Shown one piece after another: positions 1 to 9,459 of a DNA stretch of 64,000 nt. The translations under genes were made by a program, and so were the position numbers. The stretch is from an uncultured Sphingobacteriaceae bacterium (GTDB lineage Bacteria > Bacteroidota > Bacteroidia > Sphingobacteriales > Sphingobacteriaceae). The notes beneath the pieces are model-generated. The model was given only the letters and a program-made list of their open reading frames with translations, had not been told where the DNA came from and did not search any database. The stretch is from contig CAMLLO010000001.1 of the NCBI GenBank assembly GCA_946480915.1, positions 1-64,000 of the forward strand. The letters run 5' to 3'. Positions within the stretch are counted from its first letter, which is position 1, and each line of letters opens with the position of its first letter.

Positions 1-1
1 A

Positions 2-1849
2 GCTAAGGGTTGGGATTCAAACCGGGCAATGGTGCTTATGAAATCTTCCGATTTGATCAACTGGACCTCAAGCGTGGTCAATATCCAAAATAAATATCCG
101 GGCCAGGAGAACTTGAAACGTGTTTGGGCTCCTCAAACTATTTATGATGCTCAGGCAGGAAAGTACATGGTTTATTTTTCACTGAAACATGGTACAGATC
201 CCGACAAAATCTATTATGCTTATGCTAACGCAGATTTTACCGATCTGGAAACAGCGCCCAAACAGCTTTTTTTTAGTCCCACAAACTCAGCCTGTATAGA
301 TGGAGATATTATTTCAAAGGATGGAAAATATTACTTGTTTTTTAAGGGAGAAAGCGGGGCTCCGGGAATTAAAATTGCAGTTTCTGAGAAGCTAACCGAA
401 GGTTATGTTTTACGGGATGAACATGTTCAGCAAACAAAAGATCCGGTAGAGGGTGCTGGCGTATTTAAGCTGAACAATGGTGAAGGTTATATCCTGATGT
501 ATGATGTGTATATGCATGGCAGGTATCAGTTTACCAAAACAACAGATCTTCAAACCTTTAGAGTGATTGATAACGAGGTAAGCATGAATTTCCATCCACG
601 CCATGGAACTATTATGCCAATCACCGCAAAAGAAGCACAAGCATTAGTAAGCAAATGGATGCCGGCTGATGAGGTCATATTATCTGTTAAAGCGAAGGGA
701 TTGAAGTCGATAAATATTTCATTAGACAGCGCAGAAAAAAAGCTTTATTTGCCTGTTAAACCAGGGACCAATCTGAAAGTTTTTAAACCGGAGTTCTTAG
801 TATTTCCAGGAATAAAAGTCACTCCTCCATCTGCCATGAACTTTGCATCTGGCCCGGTTAAATATACTGTTGAAATTCATGGACAGAAACCAGTAGATTA
901 CCAACTTATAACCAAAGAATACCATAATCCCGTTTTAGACGGTTACTATGCCGACCCTGATATTTTGTATTCTGAAAAAACGGGTAAGTTTTATATTTAT
1001 CCTACCAGCGACGGCTTTAACAATTGGAGCGGTACCTATTTCAAAACGTTCTCCTCTCCTGATCTTGTAAACTGGAAAGATGAAGGCGTGATTCTTGATC
1101 TTGCAAAAGATGTAAGCTGGGCAAAAAAGAACGCCTGGGCACCCTGCATTATCGAAAAAAAGATCGGCGGTCAGTATAAATATTTTTATTATTTCTGCGC
1201 GGCACAGAAAATTGGAGTTGCAGTAGCGGATAGTCCTACAGGGCCGTTTGTTGATTTGGGAAAACCATTGATCGATAAGCTACCTGAGGGGATAAGCCGT
1301 GGCCAGCAAATTGATCCCGACGTTTTTACTGATCCTAAAAGCGGTAAGAGTTATCTGTATTGGGGAAATGGATATATGGCCGGTGCAGAACTAAATGATG
1401 ATATGGTATCAATAAAGCCTGGCACCACTAAAATAATTACACCTGATAAAAGCTTTCGCGAGGGAGCCTATGTTGTATATAGAAAGGGTGTTTATTATTT
1501 TATGTGGTCTGAAGACGACACCCGCAGTGAAAATTATAAAGTGCGGTATGGCACTTCAGATTCCCCGCTAGGGAAGATAACTATTCCGGAAAATAATCTG
1601 GTAATCGTCAAAGACAAAGATGCTGGCATTTACGGAACCGGCCATCATTCTGTCATCCAGATTCCAGGTAAAGATGAATGGTACCTGGTATATCATCGCT
1701 TCAATTATCCAAAGGGAATTACCATGGGAAGCGCGGCCGGATATAACCGCGAAGTTTGTATTGATAGAATGGAATTCAATAAAGATGGCAGTATTAAACA
1801 GGTAAAGCCAACCCATCAGGGCATTAAGCCTGTCAAGCTAAAAAGGTAA
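2..1849 (+). CDS. Tandem GH43 glycoside hydrolase (arabinan-active), 5' partial
   Basis: The reading frame is open to the left edge, so the start lies outside the window; the first in-frame ATG (29) is probably internal. The visible product has the C-terminal part of one five-bladed beta-propeller (WAPQ at about residue 35 and VEGAG at about 140 are typical GH43 blade motifs), a linker domain at about 215-300, then a complete second GH43 domain. The second domain shows the three expected acidic residues in YADPDI, QIDPDV and FREGAY, followed by GHHS near the end. GH43 enzymes are inverting arabinanases, arabinofuranosidases or xylosidases. The two GH51 genes downstream make side-chain or oligosaccharide cleavage of arabinan the likely role (inference). 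The signal peptide, if any, is outside the window. Confidence 0.85.
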   Translation, partial: AKGWDSNRAMVLMKSSDLINWTSSVVNIQNKYPGQENLKRVWAPQTIYDAQAGKYMVYFSLKHGTDPDKIYYAYANADFTDLETAPKQLFFSPTNSACIDGDIISKDGKYYLFFKGESGAPGIKIAVSEKLTEGYVLRDEHVQQTKDPVEGAGVFKLNNGEGYILMYDVYMHGRYQFTKTTDLQTFRVIDNEVSMNFHPRHGTIMPITAKEAQALVSKWMPADEVILSVKAKGLKSINISLDSAEKKLYLPVKPGTNLKVFKPEFLVFPGIKVTPPSAMNFASGPVKYTVEIHGQKPVDYQLITKEYHNPVLDGYYADPDILYSEKTGKFYIYPTSDGFNNWSGTYFKTFSSPDLVNWKDEGVILDLAKDVSWAKKNAWAPCIIEKKIGGQYKYFYYFCAAQKIGVAVADSPTGPFVDLGKPLIDKLPEGISRGQQIDPDVFTDPKSGKSYLYWGNGYMAGAELNDDMVSIKPGTTKIITPDKSFREGAYVVYRKGVYYFMWSEDDTRSENYKVRYGTSDSPLGKITIPENNLVIVKDKDAGIYGTGHHSVIQIPGKDEWYLVYHRFNYPKGITMGSAAGYNREVCIDRMEFNKDGSIKQVKPTHQGIKPVKLKR

Positions 1850-1963
1850 ATTGTTATTTTAAAAATGAATCTAATTGCAAATTGATGAAACCTGCAGGAG
1901 CTTACCTCTCACAACCGAAATGAACAAGCTCGTGCAAGCTTCATAACTATTAAAATATATTAA

Positions 1964-3946
1964 ATGAAAAATACATATCGTAAATCTATTGCCAGCTTGT
2001 TACTTGGACTTAGTTTCACAGTTTCAGCGATAGCACAAAATACACAAAATCTGGTGGTTCAAATAAATAAGCCAGTTACCGAGATACAGCCAACCATGTG
2101 GGGTATCTTCTTTGAAGACATCAACTTTTCTGCCGACGGTGGTTTATATGCAGAGCTGATTAAAAATAGATCCTTTGAGTTTTCTTCTCCTTTAATGGGA
2201 TGGAAAGAAATCAAGAAAGGCGGATCGGGGAAAATTTTGATTAACAATCATGCTGCATCAAATTTGGCAAATCCGCGGTTTGCACGACTTACTATCGATG
2301 CTGAAAAAGGGAGCTATGGATTAGAAAATGAAGGCTTCCGGGGTATCGGCGTGCAAAAGGATAAACGGTATAATTTTTCAATCCTTGCCAGAAGCACCGA
2401 GCCAATAAAACTGCATTTAGAACTGCTTAATTCAAAAAATGAAAAGATAGGCGAGAGCGAAGCGATTGCTTTAACCAATAACGGGGGATGGAAAAAATAT
2501 ACCTTGTCTTTCAAGGCCGATGCGACAGAGCCCAAAGCAAAACTTCAGGTTTTGTTTGAAGGAAAGGGTGTTGTTGATGGTGATATGATTTCCCTTTTTC
2601 CCCAGGATACCTGGAAAAATCGCCCAGGGGGATTGAGAGCAGATTTGGTACAGATGCTGGCAGATTTAAAACCTGGCTTTATCCGGTTCCCGGGAGGCTG
2701 TATTGTGGAAGGGAAAGATCTTGAAAATCGTTATCAATGGAAAACAACCGTTGGCCCGGTTGAAGAGCGGAAATTGATAATGAATCGCTGGAATGTTGAA
2801 TTTAAGGCTCCACGTAATGCCCCCGATTATTTTCAGTCTTATGGACTGGGCTTCTTTGAATATTTCCAATTGGCAGAAGATCTGAAAGCAGCGCCTCTTC
2901 CAATTTTAAATTGCGGAATGGCTTGCCAGTACAATACAGGGGAGGTTGCAGAAGATGTCGACCCTTATATTCAGGATGCCTTAGACCTGATCGAGTTTGC
3001 CAATGGCCCGGTGAATACCAAATGGGGCAAACTGCGTGCAGATATGGGACATCCCGCATCGTTTAATTTAAAACATCTTGGTGTTGGAAACGAGCAATGG
3101 GATGTTCAGTATATTGAACGCTATAAAGAATTTGATAAAGTTTTGAGGGCTAAACATCCTGAAATTAAACTGGTATCTGGTTCTGGTCCATCAGCCGACG
3201 GCGCACTTTTTAACTATGCCTGGAAAGAGCTTAAAACGCTTAAAACCGACCTCGTGGATGAACATTATTATAAAAATCCCGAATGGTTTTTTGCTAATGC
3301 CAGCAGATATGATAATTATGACCGTAAAGGACCCAAAGTGTTTGCAGGAGAGTATGCCGCACACAGCAAAGATGGTACAGATGCCGAATCAAGGAATACC
3401 TGGGTAAGCGCTCTGGCAGAAGCTTCATTTATGACCGGACTTGAACGCAATGCTGATGTGGTTCATATGGCGTCTTATGCCCCGTTGCTGGCTCATGTAG
3501 AAGCATGGCAGTGGCGTCCGGATCTTATTTGGTTTGATAATTTAAAAGCCGTTGCTACTCCTAATTATTATGTGCAAAAATTATTTTCTTCAAATAAAGG
3601 CACCCATGTTGTTCCGGTTTTAAGCAATGGGCAGATATTGGCCGGCAAGGATAGCGTATACTCAAGCGCAACGATTGACAGGAAAACGAATACACTTAAT
3701 TTGAAAATAGTGAACACTTCCAATCTTGCTAAAATTTTCGATATAAACTTGGAAGGCGCTTCTGCAATTAAGGGCGGAGTTATACAGGTTTTAACCTCTG
3801 CAGATCCTCTGGCATATAATAGTCTTGATAAGCCGCAATTCATTATTCCTGTTTCTTCAGCGATAAAGAAGACAGGGGCGAGGATTCCTGTTGAAATAAG
3901 GCCTAAATCAGTTAATGTGATTAGTTTACCATATATCAATAAATAA
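1964..3946 (+). CDS. GH51 alpha-L-arabinofuranosidase, exported
   Basis: The 660-residue protein begins with a signal peptide (about residues 1-24, cleaved near AIAQ). A GH51 N-terminal segment (GIFFEDINF) is followed by an inserted carbohydrate-binding-like beta-sandwich (about 80-215), then the catalytic barrel with RFPGGC, the acid/base glutamate in GVGNEQ (E377) and the nucleophile in FAGEYA (E463). The C-terminal beta-sandwich is present. GH51 enzymes release terminal arabinofuranose from arabinan and arabinoxylan with retention of configuration. The gene lies 114 bp after the GH43 gene and 44 bp before a second GH51 gene, all on the same strand, so a periplasmic arabinan operon is likely. 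Both catalytic residues are intact. Confidence 0.93.
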   Translation: MKNTYRKSIASLLLGLSFTVSAIAQNTQNLVVQINKPVTEIQPTMWGIFFEDINFSADGGLYAELIKNRSFEFSSPLMGWKEIKKGGSGKILINNHAASNLANPRFARLTIDAEKGSYGLENEGFRGIGVQKDKRYNFSILARSTEPIKLHLELLNSKNEKIGESEAIALTNNGGWKKYTLSFKADATEPKAKLQVLFEGKGVVDGDMISLFPQDTWKNRPGGLRADLVQMLADLKPGFIRFPGGCIVEGKDLENRYQWKTTVGPVEERKLIMNRWNVEFKAPRNAPDYFQSYGLGFFEYFQLAEDLKAAPLPILNCGMACQYNTGEVAEDVDPYIQDALDLIEFANGPVNTKWGKLRADMGHPASFNLKHLGVGNEQWDVQYIERYKEFDKVLRAKHPEIKLVSGSGPSADGALFNYAWKELKTLKTDLVDEHYYKNPEWFFANASRYDNYDRKGPKVFAGEYAAHSKDGTDAESRNTWVSALAEASFMTGLERNADVVHMASYAPLLAHVEAWQWRPDLIWFDNLKAVATPNYYVQKLFSSNKGTHVVPVLSNGQILAGKDSVYSSATIDRKTNTLNLKIVNTSNLAKIFDINLEGASAIKGGVIQVLTSADPLAYNSLDKPQFIIPVSSAIKKTGARIPVEIRPKSVNVISLPYINK

Positions 3947-3990
3947 CCCGCAACTAGTTGGAACCGGAAAGAGATAATTTTGAATTTATA

Positions 3991-6594
3991 ATGAAAAGAG
4001 CATTTTTGGTAATGTGCCTGATGGCATTAATGATAATACAGACGGCTGTTGCCGGGATTAAAAAATTAATTAATGAACCTGATTCTGTATACCTGTTTTC
4101 TTACGGGACTAGCAAAAATAATCACAAGAACGGTTTGCACTTTGCCTGGAGCCGGGATAAAGAGAAATGGTATTCTATAGGTAATGAATTTGGCTATCTG
4201 AAAAGCGACTATGGAACCTGGGGGGCTGAAAAGCGGATGTTAACTCCTTACCTGTTGCACGGCCCCGATGGCGTTTGGTATTGTATCTGGAGCTTGAATG
4301 AGAAGGATAATGTTTTTGCTCAGACAGCCTCAGTTGATTTAGTGGATTGGAGCAGGCAAAGCTATCCTGCGGTCAACAAGGGATCTAATCTTTTTCGCCC
4401 AGTCTTGCAGTATGATAGCAAGCAAGCATCTTACCTGATAACCTATGCTGATGGCAACAATAAATACTTCAGGGTCTCTACAAAGGATTTCAAAACCTAT
4501 ACTCCTGCCATTGAAATTCCTGCTGCGCAATACAATAACCCGAGTATAAGCATCAGCTTACCAGGCGGCAATGTAACTGGCCAAGCGCATAAAGTGGCAT
4601 GGTCCCTGGTCGATAAACTTATTAAAACCTACCAGCTGAAGCAATATAAAAATACTTTGCATAGCGAGTCTACCAAACAAGACGCTGATCGCTTTAAAGA
4701 TTTGAAGCCGGTAAACGCAAGTATCACGATTGAGCCCGAAAAAGCTAAGCCTATCAGCGATGTGTTGCTGGGAATATTTTTTGAAGATATCAATTACGCT
4801 GCTGATGGAGGTTTGTATGGCGAATTAGTTCAGAACAGGGACTTTGAATATGCGTTGAATGATAAAAGGGGCCGCGACAAGAACTGGAACAGCACGCATT
4901 CCTGGGCACTGAAAGGAGAAAATACAAGCTTTTTGATTGATAGCATTTCTCCGGTGCATATTAATAATGCACACTACGCTGTACTTGAGACCAAAGTACC
5001 CGGAGCATCTTTGCTAAACAGCGGTTTTGATGGAATAACATTGAAAAAAGGAGAGAAATATAATTTCTCCCTGTTCGCAAAAGCTTTAGGCGCAAAGGGA
5101 GGAAAATTACTTGTTCGCCTGGTAAATAAGAAAGATGAAGTATTGGCGCAGTCCACCGTGGATGTATCTTCAGGAGACTGGAAAAGTGTTAAAACTGTTC
5201 TGAGCGCCACGGCTGATGCTGCTGATGCTTCGCTGGAATTGCGGCCACTTTCTGCCGGTCGCCTGGCATTGGATATGATCTCTTTATTTCCGCAGAAAAC
5301 CTTTAAGGGCCGGAACAATGGATTACGGGCAGATTTGGCACAGGCTGTAGCCGACATTCACCCGCGTTTCGTCCGGTTTCCGGGCGGCTGCGTGGCTCAT
5401 GGAGATGGATTAGCGAACATTTACCGCTGGAAAAATTCAATCGGGCCTTTAGAGACTCGTAAACCTTTGCGTAACCTTTGGGGATATCATCAATCCACCG
5501 GATTGGGGTATTTTGAATATTTTCAGTTTTGCGAAGACATTGGTGCCGCACCTCTACCGGTGTTAGCTGCAGGCGTCCCTTGTCAGAATTCATCTGATGG
5601 CGGTGCAGGTCAGCAAGGTGGTATTCCAATGGAGGACATGGACGAATACGTGCAAGATGTTCTCGATTTGATAGAATGGGCCAATGGTGATGTGAAGACG
5701 AAATGGGGCAAGAAACGGGCGGAAGCGGGTCATCCTAAACCATTTAATCTGAAATATGTAGGTATTGGTAATGAAGATCTTATAACCGACATTTTTGAAG
5801 AGCGCTTTACCATGATCTTTAATGCCGTGAAAAAGAAATACCCGGAAATCACTGTGATCGGAACGGTGGGTCCTTTTTATGAGGGAACCGATTATGAAGA
5901 GGGATGGGAAATTGCCACAAAATTAAAGGTTCCGATGGTAGACGAGCACTATTATCAGAGTCCGGGGTGGTTTATCCACAACCAGGATTTTTACGATAAG
6001 TACGATCGTTCCAAATCAAAAGTTTATCTGGGTGAGTATGCCGCCAGCGTTCCGCGGGGGGTAACCAATCATGAAACAGCTTTGTCTGAGGCCTTATACC
6101 TTACATCTTTAGAAAGGAACGGTGATGTCGTAAGCATGGCCTCTTATGCTCCTCTACTTGCAAAAGAAGGCCACACGCAATGGAATCCAGATCTTATCTA
6201 TTTCAACAATACAGACATAAAACCGAGCGTGAGTTATTATGTGCAGCAGCTATACGGAAATAATGCAGGAAATGAATATCTTCCGGCTTCTGTAAACCTC
6301 TCAAACGATCAGGATGCGGTGAAAAAGCGAATTGCTTATTCTGTAGTTCGGGATACTAAGAGCAAAGACGTGATTGTTAAGCTGGTGAACCTTTTACCCG
6401 TGACCGTTAATTCGTCTATTGATCTAAAAGACATCAAGCTTGCCAATACAAAAGCGATAAGAACGGTATTACAGGGCAATCCGGACGACAAAAATTTAAA
6501 GCCAGTGGTAACAAACTTCACCGTGTCGGAAAAGTTCAACGCTGAATTGGCGCCCTATTCATTTACTGTAATTCGTTTAAAAACTGAAAAGTAG
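3991..6594 (+). CDS. GH43-like/GH51 fusion, alpha-L-arabinofuranosidase
   Basis: The frame opens at a TTG (3958), but the ATG at 3991 starts a clear signal peptide (MKRAFLVMCL...), so it is preferred and gives 867 residues. After the signal, about 170 residues resemble half of a GH43-type propeller. A linker follows, then a full GH51 enzyme: GIFFEDINY, an inserted carbohydrate-binding-like sandwich, RFPGGC, acid/base E595 (GIGNED) and nucleophile E682 (YLGEYA). This is about 200 residues longer than the neighbouring GH51 because of the N-terminal piece. The propeller piece is too short to be an active GH43, so a substrate-binding role is inferred. It is the last gene of the arabinan operon, followed by a hairpin at 6632. 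Confidence 0.9.
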   Translation: MKRAFLVMCLMALMIIQTAVAGIKKLINEPDSVYLFSYGTSKNNHKNGLHFAWSRDKEKWYSIGNEFGYLKSDYGTWGAEKRMLTPYLLHGPDGVWYCIWSLNEKDNVFAQTASVDLVDWSRQSYPAVNKGSNLFRPVLQYDSKQASYLITYADGNNKYFRVSTKDFKTYTPAIEIPAAQYNNPSISISLPGGNVTGQAHKVAWSLVDKLIKTYQLKQYKNTLHSESTKQDADRFKDLKPVNASITIEPEKAKPISDVLLGIFFEDINYAADGGLYGELVQNRDFEYALNDKRGRDKNWNSTHSWALKGENTSFLIDSISPVHINNAHYAVLETKVPGASLLNSGFDGITLKKGEKYNFSLFAKALGAKGGKLLVRLVNKKDEVLAQSTVDVSSGDWKSVKTVLSATADAADASLELRPLSAGRLALDMISLFPQKTFKGRNNGLRADLAQAVADIHPRFVRFPGGCVAHGDGLANIYRWKNSIGPLETRKPLRNLWGYHQSTGLGYFEYFQFCEDIGAAPLPVLAAGVPCQNSSDGGAGQQGGIPMEDMDEYVQDVLDLIEWANGDVKTKWGKKRAEAGHPKPFNLKYVGIGNEDLITDIFEERFTMIFNAVKKKYPEITVIGTVGPFYEGTDYEEGWEIATKLKVPMVDEHYYQSPGWFIHNQDFYDKYDRSKSKVYLGEYAASVPRGVTNHETALSEALYLTSLERNGDVVSMASYAPLLAKEGHTQWNPDLIYFNNTDIKPSVSYYVQQLYGNNAGNEYLPASVNLSNDQDAVKKRIAYSVVRDTKSKDVIVKLVNLLPVTVNSSIDLKDIKLANTKAIRTVLQGNPDDKNLKPVVTNFTVSEKFNAELAPYSFTVIRLKTEK

Positions 6595-6631
6595 AGAAAT
6601 ACTCTTTCTATAATTCGTTTGAATGTGAAAC

Positions 6632-6672
6632 AAACCCGGTTTACGAATAGTAGAGCGGGTTTTGGTTTTTAA
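6632..6672 (+). terminator. Rho-independent terminator of arabinan operon
   Basis: Stem AACCCG/CGGGTT with a loop of about 17 nt, followed by TTGGTTTTT, 38 bp after the GH51 stop codon. Confidence 0.6.
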
Positions 6673-6735
6673 GCTATTAAAAGATCAAGGAGAAGAGTGC
6701 ATCGAGGTATGTTGAACCAATGATATCCGTTTTTT

Positions 6736-6918
6736 CTAGAAGCGAGCCGGGATATTGGATGCGCAACATTTAGCAGGTTTTTTCAGCATATTCTTTCGCA
6801 TCGTGATGCTTTTCGCTTCGCTTTTAGAAGCTACAACTTGTTTTTTGTTCTGATCCGTACAAGAACAAACGGTTAACGAGAAAAGAATTACGGAAACAAT
6901 TAAAAAGTTATTTTTCAT
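6736..6918 (-). CDS. Small putative lipoprotein, 60 aa
   Basis: The ATG at 6918 starts a short protein with a hydrophobic stretch and a lipobox-like end (LTVCSC), giving a predicted lipoprotein with a mature part of about 40 residues. The tail is basic and ends with a CC pair (KCCASNIPARF). It starts 5 bp after the stop codon of the formylglycine-generating-enzyme gene, on the same strand, so it is probably co-transcribed and translationally coupled. I do not recognise the family. The adjacent cysteine pair next to an enzyme that uses paired cysteines invites a link, but nothing in the sequence proves it. Confidence 0.6.
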   Translation of the reverse strand: MKNNFLIVSVILFSLTVCSCTDQNKKQVVASKSEAKSITMRKNMLKKPAKCCASNIPARF

Positions 6919-6923
6919 AAACT

Positions 6924-8018
6924 TCAGTTTTTTAAGCTTCTTACACATCTGAATCCCATATTACTCATGCCCGAATCATGAGAAGTTTTCATTCTCCTGG
7001 CTACTCTGTAGCCGGAACAATAACTGTCGCTACACATAAATGAGCCACCTCTGGCAACTTTTTTCGGAATATAAGGTTCGTCGGGATCATAACTATCCAC
7101 TGGCCCTTGAGGGTTTTCCACCGTACCCAATTTACTTACACTTTGGTAATAATCATTACGGTACCAGTCAGCGCACCATTCCCAAACATTCCCTGCCATA
7201 TCATAAAGTTTATACCCGTTTGCGGCAAAAGATTTTACAGGTGCCAGACCTTTAAATCCATCAACAGCAGTATTATTATCCGGAAAACTTCCCTCCCACG
7301 AATTGGCTTTTGGCTTGCCTGAGTTTACATGTTCATTCCCCCAGGGGTAAATGTTATTTTTCAATCCACCGCGGCCGGCGAATTCCCATTCGGCTTCTGT
7401 TGGCAAACGTTTTCCTGCCCATTTACAATAAGCCATAGCATCGTCCCAGCTTACATGTACCACCGGATAATTTTCCTTGCCCTTGATATTGCTTTTTGGT
7501 CCTTCCGGATGTTTCCAGCTTGCTCCAGGAACCCAGCTCCACCATTGTGAATAGTCATTCAGATCTACTTGTTCAGAAGGCGGAGTAAATACCAAGGATG
7601 CAGCTACCAGCTGACTTTCATCTGGTTTTGGAGTACCCGGGGGCAATTGCTTTTTTAACTGTTCCCAATCAGGCTTCTGCTCTGCAGTGGTTATGTAACC
7701 GGTAGCTTCAATAAAAGTAGCGAACTGTGCATTGGTAACCTCATGCTCATCCATCCAAAAACCATTGACTGTTACTGTATGCTTAGGATATTCGTCTTTA
7801 CTGGCCTGCTCATTATCTCCTCCCATCATAAAAGTTCCACCAGGAATATAAACCATGTCAGCGGTAGACGTGTCTCCATTAAATACAATATCACTTACTA
7901 TCTTATAATCAGAACTGCTGGTCGTTTCCGCTGATTTTTTATCATGATTACAAGATGTAATAAATAATCCGGCAACAATACCAGCTGTAAGAAGAATGCA
8001 ATTTCCAGTTTTTCCCAT
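6924..8018 (-). CDS. Formylglycine-generating enzyme (SUMF1 family) lipoprotein
   Basis: A GTG at 8036 extends the frame, but the ATG at 8018 starts the signal sequence directly and is preferred (364 residues). The N-terminus has a lipobox (LFITSC), so the protein is probably membrane-anchored outside the cytoplasm. The rest is an FGE-sulfatase domain: DEHEVTNAQF, RLPTEAEWEFAGRGG, YPWGNE, MAGNVWEWCADW, and a C-terminal GGSFMCSDSYC followed by GFRCVRS. The C-x4-C pair (C329/C334) matches the catalytic pair of human FGE in its GGSYMC...YC context, which many family members lack. FGE oxidises a sulfatase cysteine or serine motif to formylglycine. No sulfatase gene is in this window, so its target is elsewhere or different. 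Confidence 0.88.
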   Translation of the reverse strand: MGKTGNCILLTAGIVAGLFITSCNHDKKSAETTSSSDYKIVSDIVFNGDTSTADMVYIPGGTFMMGGDNEQASKDEYPKHTVTVNGFWMDEHEVTNAQFATFIEATGYITTAEQKPDWEQLKKQLPPGTPKPDESQLVAASLVFTPPSEQVDLNDYSQWWSWVPGASWKHPEGPKSNIKGKENYPVVHVSWDDAMAYCKWAGKRLPTEAEWEFAGRGGLKNNIYPWGNEHVNSGKPKANSWEGSFPDNNTAVDGFKGLAPVKSFAANGYKLYDMAGNVWEWCADWYRNDYYQSVSKLGTVENPQGPVDSYDPDEPYIPKKVARGGSFMCSDSYCSGYRVARRMKTSHDSGMSNMGFRCVRSLKN

Positions 8019-8279
8019 TTGTTTAATTGTAAACACCTCTGTTATGAGTTATTTTAAAGCTCCTTCATGCGTATTTAACGATCTAATGCTTTTTTCCTTA
8101 TACTTTACCGGACTTTCATTTTTTGATTAGACACACCGTAATATAGTCACTTTTAGTTTCTAGCTGAAGCATATCCCATTTGCATTTCTTCTTTTTATAG
8201 TTTAGCAGGCACTTTTTTTGTGCAGAATTAGTACCCATACTGGTGTCAACAATAACTCATGGGCTTTAATATCAGTTGC

Positions 8280-9386
8280 ATGGAACTGGCGGAAATAATC
8301 ATACACAAAATTAAGAACGAGGGCCCCATTTCCTTTCAGCAGTTTATGGAAATGTGCCTTTACTACCCTGATTTAGGATACTATACTTCAAACCAAAACC
8401 GGATAGGAAAAGAAGGCGATTTTTACACCAGTGCCTGCCTGAGTCCTGTTTTTGGAGCACTGATCGGTCGGCAATTGGAAGAGATGTGGCATATGTTGGA
8501 CGAAGACGCTCCATTTACTATCGTTGAATATGGAGCAGGAACAGGCATTCTTTGTCAGGATATCCTCACCGCTCTGCAAAACAATAAAGAGATGTACGAT
8601 CAGATCCGATACTGCATCATTGAAAAAAGTCCGGCAATGCAAGCAGTTGAAAAAAACCGTTTGCAGCAAAAGGTATCGTGGTATAATTCCATAAACGAAT
8701 TGTCGGGCTTTAACGGGTGTATTCTATCAAATGAACTTGTCGATAACTTTTCTGTCCATCAGGTGCTTATGCAGAAAGAACTTATGGAAGTATTTGTAGA
8801 TTATCAAAATGGCTTTATAGAAATACTGAAGCCTGCAAAACAAGAGCTAAAAGATTATGTATCAGAGCTTGGAATTGAACTTCCGGCAGGGTTTCGTACT
8901 GAAATAAATTTACAGGCGACCAACTGGATCCAGGAGACCGCCAGAGCCTTAAACAGAGGTTATGTTATAACTATTGATTACGGTTATCCAGCTTCAGAGC
9001 TGTATAAAGAATCCAGAAAGGAGGGGACCCTGATGTGTTATCACAAGCATACAGTTAATAGTTTTGTGTACGAGAATGTCGGAAGACAGGATATTACATC
9101 ACATGTGAATTTTTCCGCATTAAGCCATTGGGGTTCAAAAGGTGGCCTGAGTGATTGCGGCTTTACAGATCAGTGCCACTTTCTTTTGTCTCTGGGCTTT
9201 AATGAATATCTTAACCAGGCAATGTCTTCCGAAAAAGACATTGTGACGGCTGCAAAAAGAGCGTCCATCATAAGCCATACGCTATTGATGGATATGGGCC
9301 GAAAATTCAAGGTTTTGATACAAGAAAAAGGAGTATGCCAAAAAAAGCTTGCCGGATTAAGCTCTTACTTGATGAATGTCCTTTAA
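8280..9386 (+). CDS. MidA/NDUFAF7-type SAM-dependent methyltransferase
   Basis: The protein has 368 residues from ATG 8280; an in-frame ATG at 8259 would add 7 residues, and neither start has a convincing ribosome-binding site. The N-terminus carries the family block (ISFQQFMEMCLYYPDLGYY, then GREGDF-like GKEGDFYTS), and VEYGAGTGIL is the SAM-binding glycine loop. LVDNFSVHQ and the C-terminal YGYPASELY block also fit COG1565. In eukaryotes the homologue (NDUFAF7/MidA) dimethylates an arginine of a complex I subunit; the bacterial substrate is not settled. It is a stand-alone gene, divergent from the FGE gene and convergent with the MuiA-like gene. Confidence 0.85.
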   Translation: MELAEIIIHKIKNEGPISFQQFMEMCLYYPDLGYYTSNQNRIGKEGDFYTSACLSPVFGALIGRQLEEMWHMLDEDAPFTIVEYGAGTGILCQDILTALQNNKEMYDQIRYCIIEKSPAMQAVEKNRLQQKVSWYNSINELSGFNGCILSNELVDNFSVHQVLMQKELMEVFVDYQNGFIEILKPAKQELKDYVSELGIELPAGFRTEINLQATNWIQETARALNRGYVITIDYGYPASELYKESRKEGTLMCYHKHTVNSFVYENVGRQDITSHVNFSALSHWGSKGGLSDCGFTDQCHFLLSLGFNEYLNQAMSSEKDIVTAAKRASIISHTLLMDMGRKFKVLIQEKGVCQKKLAGLSSYLMNVL

Positions 9387-9459
9387 TGTAAATTAATATC
9401 TTGACGCAGACAATCATTTCCAACGCTGTACATCTTCAACCCACAATACCTTATGAGCA

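Noticed and set aside
2802..3059. Minus-strand open frame of about 85 codons inside the GH51 gene
   Set aside because: It lies wholly within a strongly supported enzyme gene on the other strand and has no family motif. It is a shadow frame.
6924..8018. Possibility that the FGE-like protein is a gliding-motility GldK/GldJ protein
   Set aside because: GldK/J share the fold but the GGSFMC...YC catalytic cysteine pair and the lack of other gld genes favour FGE.
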